A DNA stretch of 64,000 nt from Pteria penguin (lineage: Eukaryota > Mollusca > Bivalvia > Pterioida > Pteriidae), in contig CM068585.1 in the NCBI GenBank assembly GCA_035048485.1, forward strand, positions 59,606,618 to 59,670,617. Direction: 5' to 3'. Below, in pieces: positions 21,801 to 32,035 of the stretch. Position 1 is the stretch's first letter; each line of letters opens with the position of its first letter. Under the pieces are notes generated by a model that was not told the origin of the DNA, made no database searches, and saw only the letters and a list, made by a program, of their open reading frames with translations. Position numbers and translations under genes: made by a program.

Positions 21801-22440
21801 CTTTATATCGACTATTGTATCCGAAACAGATGATAGAGATTTGGGGACAAGGTCCGCCTCTCTCCGTGATATACTGTAGTATCGTTATATTCCTTTTCAG
21901 CAGTTTGAGAAATATTTCTCCATGTAGTTTTTATTTCCTTGACCGATCATCTAGCTACTCTTAGAGAGTTTGTTTTCGTTGTGATATCTTCCCAGCGTTT
22001 CCTGGTTATGTTGTTTGTCAGTTTACTATTTATGACATGTACATGTATGCTTTTCTCAATCAACTCTGTCAGAAACTGTATTTCGGTGCTGTCGAAACTT
22101 TCCCCTCAGTTTCGTGACGGTTTAATCATGACTTCGAGTGCCATTCTTGCTGTTGAATCAGTGATTTTAAAAAGTAACCTTTTTCAAGCGGACGAATGGC
22201 GTGAAAACGTCAAAGTGACGTAATTTTTCATTGTAATAACGTAATTAGAGGTAGGACTTATGACGTATTAGCTTAGACATCATAGATCATGGAAATATCA
22301 ATGAAAAGTACGCTAAATATGGATTTATCAATACGTTGTTATTAGGAATTTAATGATATGTTAGGCTTTATGTTGCATTAAATTTAATGTACGTTTGATC
22401 CATGTTGTCTACATGGAGAAGTATTTATAAATTTGTTATG
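21800..22440. other. No gene recognised
   Basis: A 94-codon frame at 21,939-22,223 (plus) has a hydrophobic stretch (FLVMLFVSLLFMTCTCMLF) but no family resemblance or splice support. I do not call it as a gene. Confidence 0.35.
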
Positions 22441-22520
22441 TCGGTTTTTTGTGTTCATTTGATTACAATCATGTTTTATGTGCATGTCCTTGGTGATTTG
22501 CATCATACAGCATACATGTA
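22440..22520 (+). mobile_element. X variant-b 3-prime end
   Basis: The stretch atgtgcatgtccttggtgat and acatgtatcttctgtaa match the variant-b terminus at 48.54 and 5.8 kb. Confidence 0.45.
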
Positions 22521-22830
22521 TCTTCTGTAAATAGAATTCAGATTCAGCTTATATATAACACTGGCATTCATTCTTATGTTCAGTGAGGGAATAGCTACCT
22601 ATACAAGAGGCAGTAACTCATCCGGGTACCAGGTTTCCTCTCTTATTTTCTGGGTTCCAAAACAGAAAAAGTATGTCGTACATTGTTGCGAATTCCATAA
22701 TCACATATTACAATCTACTTTCTTATTTACATCATTGTGACATTTATCCCTTTGCCACATAGATTTTGTATAAATAGCTCTCCGTTAGAGGGTCCGATTA
22801 AAACTGACATACCTGGCGCTTTATCAAAGA

Positions 22831-23219
22831 AAGAAAAAAGACGAGTTACTGGCTCAGTTATGTGGCAGAAGTCACCATGGAGCTATACAATACATGAATA
22901 TAAATAATATACTAGAGCATATAACACACTACAAAAATATTTGATTGTAGTGCAATTACGATACCGACTTAGGACGGTCATTTAACTTGACAAAAGCCAA
23001 ACAAATGGTGTGGTTAACCGGTTTACGGGCCCACCTTCCACCATTTGTTTGGCTTTTGTCAAATTAAATGACCGTCCTAAGTCGGTATCGTAATTGCACT
23101 ACAATCAAATATTTGTGTAATTTGTTATATGTTCTAGTATATTATTTATATCCATGTATTGCATAGCTCCATGGTGACTTCTGCCACATAACTGAGCCAG
23201 TAATTCCTCTTTTTTCTTT
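22831..23219. mobile_element. Head-to-head pair of X retroposons (palindrome)
   Basis: A minus X (22,831-23,040) abuts a plus X (23,041-23,219). The arms 22,831-23,008 and 23,041-23,219 are near-perfect inverted copies of about 178 bp, separated by 32 bp of X core (ttaaccggtttacgggccc). Both outer ends are the constant X terminus (agaaaaaagacgagttac on the left, cctcttttttctt on the right). The right copy begins inside X at ccatttgtttggc. Confidence 0.85.
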
Positions 23220-24000
23220 AATTTTGAAGTCGGACATGGTCATGAGGTGATCGTGCAAGGTGCTGTCTTTTGAGGTAGGGCTTTCCACATATGTATGAGT
23301 GGAGTTTAATTCATTTTTAAGTACTTCAATATAATGTAGTTTTCAAACAACTATTATGTTAATACCTGCTTTATCAGCAGGAACAAAGACATATTTAGCA
23401 TGTAAGTCAGCTATCTTCTTTTCAATAGAAATTGCCGTCAATGTATTAGGCTGTTGAAATAAATGTGGATTTTCCGTAAAGTTTTTAATACGGATATCGA
23501 CAATTCTTAAAATCTCGTATTTCCAATCATTAAGAGCATGAACCTTTACCTGTTCTTATTTACACCAACGTTTACAAAAATGTAGTTAAAGTATCTTCTA
23601 TAACGTCACCGCATTTATTGAAATCTATCCTGGACGGTAACCTATATTTAGGTCCTTTTCCAAAAAGGGTGCGCAATTTCTTGTCCGAAATACAGTTTAG
23701 GTCACCAGTAATAGCATGACCTGCCGGTTTATAAACATATTTAGAATTTCACGAGAACATGACGAAGGAATGGAGTCTGAAACATCAGGGTTAGATGTAA
23801 CTTTATTATAATTTAAAATAAGATTTCTTATAGGCTTTTTGTACTGGTAACAAATAAGTGGAGGTTCTAAATTCTCAAAATATTGGGGGATTTTAGATGT
23901 GACTCTATGATCACGGAAAATATTAGAAATGTTAAGTAGATCGAAGCCTTTATTAATAAATTTCATTTTGAGAAATTGCTGCAATTACAAAATTCGGATT
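23220..24000 (-). pseudogene. PLE-B N-terminal region (copy B5)
   Basis: The minus strand reads FLKMKFINKGFDLLNISNIF, RVTSKIPQYFENLEPPLICY, then after a frameshift VYKPAGHAITGDLNCISDKK, LRTLFGKGPKYRLPSRIDFN, and further down HAKYVFVPADKAGINIIVV. GHxITGDL, GPKYR and VPADKA are the conserved landmarks upstream of the RT core in this PLE group and are also present in PLE-A at 58.7-61.0 kb. Stops and frameshifts are numerous. It ends abruptly at the X pair. Confidence 0.75.
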
Positions 24001-24294
24001 TTGAAGTCAGGTATCTTTATACAAAAATTATCATACTATAGTCTGTATATTTATCAAATATTTTCGGGAAGTATCTCAGATTTACTAAATCCCTTACGTA
24101 TACTATTCATCCGATAATTAATCGAGGTGTTTGTAAATGCATCTTCATAAACAATAAAATACAAACTACACGCGAGTTTACCGCATTGAGCACCGAGATA
24201 ATGCGTTCTGATGATTCAGAATAGGGTCGGTAAGTCTCGTCATGTGACCTCCGAGACTTTACGAGATTTATCACTTCCGGGTACATCGTAGAAA

Positions 24295-24414
24295 ATGGCT
24301 CTATCACTGCAGTACGGGGCGAACTACATGAACAAACAATCTAAGCCGTCTCGTAAAAGTGAAGTACCTGTAGATGTGGCCGTGTACAGCGATTCACCAT
24401 ACTTAGATGAATAA
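24295..24414 (+). CDS. Short N-terminal ORF next to the left terminal repeat
   Basis: 39 codons begin with ATG at 24,295: MALSLQYGANYMNKQ, SKPSRKSEVPVDVAVYSDSP, YLDE. It lies 71 bases inside the left end and points toward the SWIM/YqaJ exons. It may be the first exon of that gene. I do not recognise the sequence, and the stop could lie past an unseen splice donor. Confidence 0.35.
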   Translation: MALSLQYGANYMNKQSKPSRKSEVPVDVAVYSDSPYLDE

Positions 24415-24688
24415 GAGTTATAAATGCAAATATCCAAGCGTCAATGCGGGGTTAAATCATACAAAGTGCAGGTATGTCAGTGCAGGGTACCGTCAGTGCA
24501 GTAACGTAAAGTCGTAAGACTTAGAGGTTACTGTAGGTGTGTGTACATGTGTTTGTGTGTGTGTGCAGGGAGAGAGAGAGGATAACAAGATTCTGTATTT
24601 TTTATTATCAAGTAGTAATGACGTAGAAAAGTATATTTAAATGTATAATCTATGTACAATAATTCTATTCCTTATTATTTATTATAGT

Positions 24689-24769
24689 ATTAGCAAGGCC
24701 AAGGAAGCTTAAAGATATCCGACTCGGCCGTAGAGCCAAAATAATGGCGAAAGCCACTGTTGCGTGATA
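24689..24769 (+). pseudogene. Possible exon of the transposon plus-strand gene
   Basis: After an acceptor-like ttattatttattatag, the frame reads LARPRKLKDIRLGRRAKIMA, KATVA, stop. It is strongly basic. Support is only the splice-like border and position between the first ORF and the SWIM exon. Confidence 0.25.
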
Positions 24770-24888
24770 AATAATATATGCATGTACATCAAGTAACACA
24801 AAGATCTATCTACCTAAAAACAAACATAATGTATGCAATATACATGATCATCAAATCATTCACAATATTAATTGGTCTGGGTACTACG

Positions 24889-25476
24889 AATTACCGAAAA
24901 CACAGACAGTTACCTAAAACATGGGGCAAAGTACCGAAGACACGCTTGTATGTACGGAAAACATGCATTGTGATATGCTGTTGATTTATATAAACATTTT
25001 CTAACCAGTGTTTAACTTGTATTTTTTTCCTTTTTGCTACAAATGGCAATAATAATTAACACCTGCAGTAACAAGCCATCACTGTATGGCTCAGTTCAAG
25101 CTCAGATGATCTCTTGTCAACATTAAATGTAATCAACTGCATTACTATATTAAAAGTTAGAAAAGAAATGAAAGTTAACATTATATGATAGATAAAATTT
25201 GTTATGGCAGAGACAGAAAAAATATCCAGTCCATTTTGCAAGTGTTCAGGGCAGTTTCGTGCTGTGTGCTGTCTCCATTCATAATTATTATGTTTAAGGC
25301 AAGATTGTACTCTTCAAAACACGACTTTCAGCTCTTTTTGATCTTTGGATCTAAAGGTATATGCATGTAGTGCCAACCAAAATGTGTTTTTGGTGCATAC
25401 ATTTGTACATGCATGTTTTTGATACTTCGTCCCATGTTTTCGGTAAATATCAGTGTTTTCGGTAATTCGTAGAACC
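24889..25476. mobile_element. MITE-like element with about 60-bp inverted repeats
   Basis: The left end gtactacgaattaccgaaaa is mirrored on the right by ttttcggtaattcgtagaac. The match extends about 60 bases inward with indels (cctaaaacatggggcaaagt against its complement). The internal sequence has no recognised coding content. It is nested within the larger transposon. Confidence 0.6.
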
Positions 25477-25913
25477 GATTGGTCTATCAATAAGATGTAA
25501 AAATTGACTATTTAACATATATAAATAGTCCAGACATAAATAGATATATAGCTACAATACAGATTAATAAACATTGTTCATGAATCATGTACATGTACAT
25601 GTAGATCTATTGTGCGTATCATGTAGGGGTGGGATGCATTGTTAAGGGTAGTTACAGGGCAACAGTGAGGGATAGTTAGCTTTTATCATCACTTTCCAAT
25701 GCAGTTTACCATTGAGAACAATATTAATGTTTAATTAAGATTCAAGATTTTATTGACATAAACCATACATGTTGGCATTATCAATATTATAACAGAATAT
25801 TCAACTAAAGATAAATAAAGTATGAATGAACAGGTTATAATAAAATATTACATGCATACATCTATAATATTTCAGACATTCTTAATTAAGAACTAGCAAT
25901 CCCTCTTTAACAC

Positions 25914-25969
25914 ACCAATGTGCATATGGGCATTACATTAGTAAAGTAGGTTCGATTCCTACCATTGGT
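25914..25969 (+). other. tRNA-like fold without a D arm
   Basis: ACCAATG pairs perfectly with CATTGGT (7 bp, acceptor-like). Just inside, GTAGG-TTCGATT-CCTAC forms a T-arm-like 5-bp stem with a TTCGATT loop, and ggttcgattcc resembles a B box. Only 25 nt remain between, too few for normal D and anticodon arms, and I could not assign an anticodon stem. It is possibly a tRNA remnant or chance. Confidence 0.3.
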
Positions 25970-26013
25970 TTCATGTTGAGGGATTGATTTCATTTCTTTC
26001 ATAAAATTGTACA

Positions 26014-26119
26014 CAAATAGATGTATGGGGTAATTCAGAGTTCATCATGTGAATGTCCCATGGGGAAATGTACCGGTAAATGCCATCATGTACATGTAGC
26101 TGCAGCATTATTGTATGGG
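26014..26119 (+). pseudogene. SWIM zinc-finger exon of the transposon nuclease gene
   Basis: Between the acceptor-like cacaaatag and donor-like gg|gtatgtgt, the frame reads MYGVIQSSSCECPMGK, CTGKCHHVHVAAALLYG. The C-x-C ... C-x-H arrangement (CEC, then CHH) is the SWIM zinc finger (CxCxnCxH). In mollusc and fish transposons this precedes a YqaJ nuclease domain, as here. No stop lies within the exon. Confidence 0.65.
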
Positions 26120-26639
26120 TATGTGTTGGGTTATGAGCAGGATATTACAAATATATATTATGGTTATCTTTTAAATTCTATTGGACACAAACACAGTGTG
26201 TGTATATTCATCATACAATCAATGCATCAAAATAATACTGTATTAACTAATGCATGTACAAGTAACTTGTAAGGATCATAAACTTAAAAACAAATATATT
26301 CATCTACAGACATTTCATCCCTCTGTATTATTTCAAATTCAAGAATATTTGTTAATCAATTTACTTCAAATCAAGTAATTTTTTAAAAATATTTTGATAA
26401 TACATTTTAGATTAGTTGCAAATTTATATCCTAATTTGGTGTTTTTGCAATACAGAGTTATTTCCCATTTGTGCAGGTATCTGACGTCATGGTTATTGTG
26501 AAGTCATATATTTCATTATAAAAGCATTATTTTTATCTTTTTGTTTCCCATAATTTTCATCAGATTTCATTTCATCATATTTTTTTATTTTAATGTATAT
26601 GTAAATGAGAGCAGAAATTTTATACATTTTCAATTTCAG

Positions 26640-26875
26640 TTAGTGACAGAGATGGACACATAATATTAAAAAGTTCACATGATTATTACATGTAGCAACA
26701 GATTCAGGGTCAGCTTTATCTACAAGAAGTCAGTGTTGTGACTTAGTAGTTTGACCCTAAAGGACATACAAATCATGAGAGTCTAGAAAGATCCATCCTG
26801 GTGGATCAACATATTTGCTATGTTGGACTTTTATTTTGGCAAATTCCTTACATCAATGGAATGAAATTTTTCTGA
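26640..26875 (+). pseudogene. YqaJ-type nuclease C-terminal exon
   Basis: After a clear acceptor (acattttcaatttcag) the frame reads SDRDGHIILKSSHDYYM, stop, QQIQGQLYLQEVSVVT, two stops, FDPKGH and later LLFWQIPYINGMKFF, stop. HDYYxQxQGQLYL is the YxxQxQ motif of YqaJ/lambda-exonuclease-like nucleases, and FW near the end is typical. Three in-frame stops make it a pseudogene. The catalytic N-terminal half is not found. Confidence 0.65.
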
Positions 26876-27237
26876 AAAAAAGAGAGGGACAAGGAGAGAA
26901 TAAGAATTAATAATTAATACATGTATTATGAAATGTCTTTTTAAATAATTTAAAAAACTGTTCAAAGGAAAAATTACTTATCTTCTTTTGATAATTTCAT
27001 TTTTATATATCTTAAAATATTTATCCTAAATTAACTTTGTAAAATACAGTTACCACTTTTTTTTTTGTTCTAGTATTTTTTTTTTACCTAATTATGACCT
27101 TATAGTGAATGAATCAGATATCACATCATTATCTACTATGTAAGTTTTTTTTAAATTAATTAATAGTATCTTTAAGGTAGAACCATATTTCATTGGATTA
27201 GATTATATAAAACAAATGACTTTCATGTTTCACTTAC

Positions 27238-27414
27238 CATAAGTTTCTTTGTATAGTCATTACAACCACCTGAGGAGCATGCATTTTGGTATCTATGGTC
27301 ATCACACTTTGATGAAAGATGATACATACTAATATCTCCTCCCATGGCTCCAATTTCATTCTCATCTGGTAGAGTTCCCTCATTTGAGAGGAAACTGTTT
27401 CCTCTGGTTTGATC
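27238..27414 (-). CDS. Exon of the transposon minus-strand gene, function unknown
   Basis: The exon is bounded by acceptor aaaagatgtag|gatcaaac and donor cttatg|gtaagtg. It is exactly 59 codons with no stop: DQTRGNSFLSNEGTLPDENE, IGAMGGDISM, YHLSSKCDDHRYQNACSSGG, CNDYTKKLM. The Cys/His content (CDDHRYQNAC, GGC) suggests a metal-binding segment. It lies downstream of the THAP exons on the same strand, so it may belong to the transposase. I do not recognise it. Confidence 0.45.
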
Positions 27415-27934
27415 CTACATCTTTTATAGAAAAACATTAATTAATATCATTATAATTTATATGTTTATAATATTAGTTTGTGCCTTTACTTCTTTGTTTG
27501 TGATGTATGTCAATCCTCATCTACCATGATATGGAGCCTCAGTTTATTCTGTTTCATCTGATCATCATGGTATCTACAGAGTTAGAATCAATGACCCTTC
27601 AATTATAAACCAAGCACCTTGCATCATTACCCTTGCAGACTCCATTGTAATTTGTATTCACTATATTTGTTATATATAATCATAAATAAAAGATTCTAGG
27701 ATTCTAGTATAAAAAGATAAATACATATATACTAGGTATACACATCAGATTAGATAAAAAATGAAAATATATCTTCATTTATCATTGTATATGCATTCTA
27801 GAAGTCTCTAGGACAATGAGGTATTTCCAAAAAACTAAAAGCATGGTTCAAAGTAAATCATATACATGTAATCACAAACATAACCTTATATAAAAAAATA
27901 CATTTTTACTAAATGCTTTTGAAAGGTAATTTAC

Positions 27935-28055
27935 CTCTTGGGGTGTACACTTCAGTGAAATCTACTGCTTTAGAATATCAGAAGATGGTCGGCCATTATC
28001 ATTATTCCCGTCTTTAAAATAGCAACTACAAAGCTGATCATTATGAGTATAATGC
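27935..28055 (-). pseudogene. THAP domain, second half exon
   Basis: Between acceptor agagagcagacag and donor ccaagag|gtaaat the frame reads HYTHNDQLCSCYFKDGNNDN, GRPSSDILKQ, stop. CSCYFKDG corresponds to the C-x2-C/H-F segment of THAP domains (usually CSxHF). The zinc-binding His appears replaced by Tyr. A stop follows within the exon. It is a broken DNA-binding domain. Confidence 0.5.
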
Positions 28056-28116
28056 CTGTCTGCTCTCTTAAAGATGAGTCACAAAATAAAAAAAATGTAC
28101 ATTCCTACTTAATAGT

Positions 28117-28143
28117 TGAATATATATATATATATATATATAT
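28117..28143. repeat. (TA)n microsatellite
   Basis: About 13 consecutive TA dinucleotides. Confidence 0.95.
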
Positions 28144-28734
28144 AAAATCATTTGTTTGATTTTTGTTTTTGAATCATGTCAAAATGTATCATTTAGCATT
28201 TGCCATGCAGTTAGGATGAATGCTAATATACAAGCAATCCTATCGAATCTTATCTGAGCTACTACATGTATTAATTTATATAGTATTGAAGTGATTAGAT
28301 TATTCACGCCATCACAGATCTAGTCTAGTTACCTGAATCATGATAGTTCACCTGTAAATCTACTTGTTGTTTGTGTAATGTACGAGACCTAGTTTCAGTA
28401 GGTAGTTTTGTTTGAGTGGTCAGTCAGAAGAGGAATAGCTGATGGGTAAAATGTGATATATGCTCTACACGGCAATATATATGTATGAATCATACAGCAA
28501 TAATGGGTAAGAAAGTGATATATTGCATAGTAGTATATCCATTGCCTTTTAAAAAGTTCAACTTAGAAGTGGGGGGGGGGGGGGAGATAAACTTCAAATA
28601 ATAAGTTTAGTCGTTACATTCCGTCATTCCTGGCCGGTTTAGTTTTCACAACTAACACTGTTAGTAACAGTAACATACTGTAGGTCTACATGTATTAATA
28701 TTTTTTATATTTACCTACCTACACCTTTGATTAC

Positions 28735-28835
28735 ACTGGCGTCTCTCCTTCAGATTCACTGGAAATCGAAACAAGCTACAAGTGTTTATTCCTCCAATTT
28801 CAATGAGTGCAGCCATACGCGAAACAATAGACCAT
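28735..28835 (-). pseudogene. THAP domain, first exon
   Basis: The ATG at 28,835 lies about 105 bases inside the right terminal repeat: MVYCFAYGCTH, then a TGA; the next frame continues ACSLFRFPVNLKERRQ-like sequence before a GT near 28,734. C-x4-C near the start and FRFPxxxxERR are THAP landmarks. One stop and a frameshift break it. In ISL2EU-type elements this domain binds the terminal repeats. Confidence 0.55.
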
Positions 28836-28944
28836 CTTTATCAAGCAATGAGTTTCTAATGACGTGTTAAACCGATGTACCCGGAAATCAAGAACTGACG
28901 GTAAAGAGAAAACCAAATCCGCGCGAGACTTACCGACCCTATTA

Positions 28945-29670
28945 CGTATAAATGTGTTAATACTAAAACCTAAAACTTAAAAAAGAATTCCGTGTACGCC
29001 ATAAATGTGTACTTGTTTACTTATCATGTATCATGGATTTTGTGTGAGATATAAGGATGCTTTGATATCTTCTAATTTCATTGGCGACTGATTTCACCTC
29101 TATAGACAATATTGCTAATAAATCGAGCTTTTATACTATTCCCACTTCAATATGGTGCATTTTCTTATTTTCACGCAAGAGATACTTTCCCAGACAAGTG
29201 ATCAAATACAATGCAAACATGAACAGTCATTAATAAATAAACAAGATGTATATACATATAACCTAAATAATGTCATATTCAATATTCGAGCTCTTATTCT
29301 ATTTTCTGTGAAATATGAAATTTGCATCTTTCTATACGCATATTTGATCATGGGCATCTTGGGAATAGTTTTATAAATAAACAAAACTGGAATAGGTCAT
29401 CGCTTTCCAATGAGTGATCCGAAACAACAAATGAACAAGAGTAAAATATAATAATGACAACTTATCGAAAGTCTAATCTTAAAAGAGAATAACACAAATA
29501 TAGCAAAAAGGCATGATAAAATGGAATGAAACAACCTTAAATTGCTTAACAGTGTCCCAAAAGGTGTCCTAAAACAGATTCATTCAAAACACGCAATATA
29601 TACTTATGTACAAATCGCAGAAAGGCTTTCCTAAAAGATCGGTCTTTAAGGTCCCGTTTAAAATGTTTAG
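28945..29670. other. No gene recognised
   Basis: AT-rich, with short frames on both strands around 29,150-29,390 that mirror each other and have no motif. Confidence 0.4.
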
Positions 29671-29674
29671 ATGA

Positions 29675-30090
29675 AGAAAGAAAGTAAAGTTACTGAATCA
29701 GCCATATGACAGTAGTTGGGTGGTTGATTGGTGTTTTACGTCGCTTTCAACAATATTTCAGTTATATCGCGACATGGAAGCAAGAGGTTACCAACCTCTT
29801 AAACATAGTGGCTCAACCCGGGATTCGAACCCGGATCGTCGGCGCCGTAAGCCAAGCGCTTAACTATGACAGAAGTCACCACGAGATGTACAGTATATGG
29901 TGTAATGATATGACAAAAACCACATAAGGATATCACAAAAATATTCGATTATGGTGCAGTTACCGTACCAAGTTAGGACGTTCATTTGATATGACAACAG
30001 TCAATTTTATGTGCTTAAACGGTTTACGGGCCGACCTTCCCACTTATCGCAACAGCGTATAATCAAAGGACACACATTTAAAAATATAAA
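29675..30090 (-). mobile_element. X retroposon split by a SINE
   Basis: The X 3-prime end (aaagttactgaatcagccat) at 29,675-29,712 is followed by a SINE, and X resumes at 29,865 with tatgacagaagtcaccacg, continuing through taccgtaccaagttaggacg and aaacggtttacgggccgacc to aaatataaatactcc. It is more diverged than most copies. Confidence 0.75.
29713..29864 (-). mobile_element. tRNA-derived SINE, Meta-domain-like
   Basis: On minus there is an A-box-like tagttaagcgc (29,866-29,856) and a perfect B box GGTTCGAATCC (29,831-29,821), then a conserved central stretch atataactgaaatattgttg and aaagcgacgtaaaacacc ending in aaccacccaac. The tRNA-like head and this central domain resemble the Meta-SINE group described in molluscs (from memory). 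It is flanked by an 8-bp duplication, tatgacag, at 29,705-29,712 and 29,865-29,872. Confidence 0.8.
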
Positions 30091-30132
30091 TACTCCTCCT
30101 GGTATATTGTCTATTTTCCTCAAACGCAGTGG

Positions 30133-30184
30133 AAGAAAAAAGAGAAGTTACTGGCTCAGTTATGTGGCAGAAGTCACCATGAAG
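30133..30184 (-). mobile_element. X 3-prime-end fragment
   Basis: The stretch agaaaaaagagaagttactg, gctcagttatgtggcagaag, tcaccatgaag is the constant X end only. It interrupts a LINE pseudogene directly after NELH and lies about 40 bp from the preceding X in the same orientation. Confidence 0.75.
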
Positions 30185-30538
30185 TTCATTCTAGAGAGAT
30201 GGTGCCACTCTGTCAAATGCACGGGAATCGTAAATTTTCGTTCCCGTTTTAGGTACGATCAACTGATTTGAGGAATCTGAGCGAAGAGCCCTCGGAGGTC
30301 TGTATTCACGGACAAGCTCAGAAAGATAGCCCGTCACTAAACAATGGAGAGCTTTTAAGACATAGGCACGAAGTATGTATTGCACTCTACAGCAGACAGA
30401 AAGCCAGTGTAATTCAAAAAGGATTGGCTGAATATGTTCACGCTTGCCTGTCCTGATAATTAGTTGAGCGGCGGTGTTCTGAATTATCTGAAATTTACGT
30501 AAGAACGTGTTCTGATGAATTGAAGGCTTGCGACTCAA
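30185..30538 (-). pseudogene. LINE (non-LTR) RT C-terminal fragment
   Basis: The frame includes IIQNTAAQLIIRTGKREHIQ, PILFELHWLSVCCRVQYIL, LKALHCLVTGYLSELVREY, RALRSDSSNQLIVPKTGT and DRVAPSL. This is the region after the RT catalytic core in CR1/L2/Rex-like LINEs (QN.AARL, LHWLPV, FKALH, YLSEL, RxLRS). The conserved Trp after VAPSL is a stop (TAG). It is 5-prime truncated. Confidence 0.75.
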
Positions 30539-30539
30539 T

Positions 30540-32030
30540 TATTACCAATACAGGGTACCTTTGTTGTATAGAAGTTTGGATCTAGCATAAAATCGGAATA
30601 TACACCTGGGTTCCAATATCTACGTTCAGGATTCCATGTGTTGCTGTATTTAATTGCAAACTCGATTATTTGATCGGAGGATCTTAACCTACTGGCGGTG
30701 ATATTTCCACTTGCCAAAGTCATCAAACAGCAAACGCGGTATCTAATACCTGTGAACCAAAATTGTAATCGATCCATACTTTACTGATTTCTGTGAAAAG
30801 AATATTCTAAATATTATGATTTGAAATTGGTTGCACGTGGCTCGGTTCCGAGGTGGGGATATCACATTCTCGATCTGCTAAGCATGCCGTAATATATGTT
30901 CGTCATTGGAACAAACTTTTTGGGTTGTCTCCGTGGCGTGACGTTATATGCGGCATGCTTTGTAGGCTAGGCGAAGTCGCTGCACGGTTTAAATTTCTAA
31001 ATTTTAAGTATAGCACTTTTGCTTAGAATGTATGACTATGAAAGTCAAACTCCTAACCAACTCTGTGTATGGAGTTTGTTACGTTGAATTGATAAATACT
31101 TCTTTTATGGATGATGTGTAAGGTAGAATTTGTAAAATTTTTGTATGTTCGTAGTCAGGGGGGTTTTTTTTACGATAACGCCAACAGGGACGGGATGGGT
31201 GATGCTAGTCATATTTCTTCCTACCCAGACCTCTCTCCCCATCAACTATCTCCTCCCTTTATCCTGTCTGCCCCCTCTTCTAAATGTACCAGAACTTATA
31301 TGGGATAAACATGAAGATCACTGATGTGATTTATTTTTACAATATCTTATTATTCATTTCGATCCTGACAACATCTTATACTAGTAAAAACAATTATATA
31401 TATTGATATCTCTCTATGTTAAATTATGCAATTTCGGTTGAAATTTCATCCTTTCACTTTAAATTTTTGTACTTTCACATTTGGTCGTCATCTAGCTCGT
31501 TATGTATTCAGTAAATTAAAATAAATTAAATCAAAATTACAAATTAACCGCCAAAGGAAGTAACAATGATGAAAACAAATCATATGCATTGACTTTGACA
31601 AATTTGAACATAATTAAATCTTTATTTGAAGTCAGTGATAAGTTTGTGTCCTATACAAATAACTGATAATTGTCAATCTAAGTTATAACTGTCAATCAAC
31701 ATCATTGAAGAGTAAAGTGGTCAAAAGTTGCAAAGCGCTGGTCTGTAAAATTATCAAAGGACTCAAGATACTATTCAGCAGCCTCCACAGTTCTAAACCG
31801 AGAATGCCAAACATTATTTCTTTACATTAAGATCAGAAAGAATTGGACCTTTAATACGTAATCCTTACTAAATTTCATCAAACCTATTGTGGCGGTTTTG
31901 AAGAACACTCCGACAATGGTGTAAATATATTTTTGGTACCTAATTCCATACTGAAATAATTCATACTTTGTATTGATATCGCACTCGTAGATATCAATTA
32001 TTGTTTTGATGAATATTAATGTTTATGCAA
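30540..32030. other. No gene recognised
   Basis: This contains an 80-codon minus frame (30,535-30,777) without recognised family and a possible hairpin: aagcatgccgtaat near 30,889 and its near-complement near 30,945. No other feature is supported. Confidence 0.4.
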
Positions 32031-32035
32031 GTCTC

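Larger units (their letters stand above)
24224..28939. mobile_element. ISL2EU-like two-gene DNA transposon, decayed
   Basis: Perfect 16-bp terminal inverted repeats (GGGTCGGTAAGTCTCG at 24,224-24,239, its complement at 28,924-28,939) are flanked by TA on both sides. A second shared inverted block, TTCCGGGTACATCG, lies at 24,275-24,288 and 28,873-28,886. Inside, the plus strand has SWIM and YqaJ-nuclease exons and the minus strand has THAP-domain exons starting about 100 bp from the right end. A THAP-type transposase paired with a YqaJ protein is the signature I know for the ISL2EU superfamily. Premature stops in YqaJ and THAP and the absence of a DDE region show it is inactive. Length is 4,716 bp. 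Confidence 0.75.

Noticed and set aside
21939..22223. 94-codon ORF with a hydrophobic segment
   Set aside because: No family resemblance, no splice sites and no conservation evidence. Frames of this length arise by chance here.
30889..30961. Hairpin aagcatgccg / cggcatgctt as a regulatory structure
   Set aside because: A short stem with a long loop and no repeat or gene context. It is probably chance.
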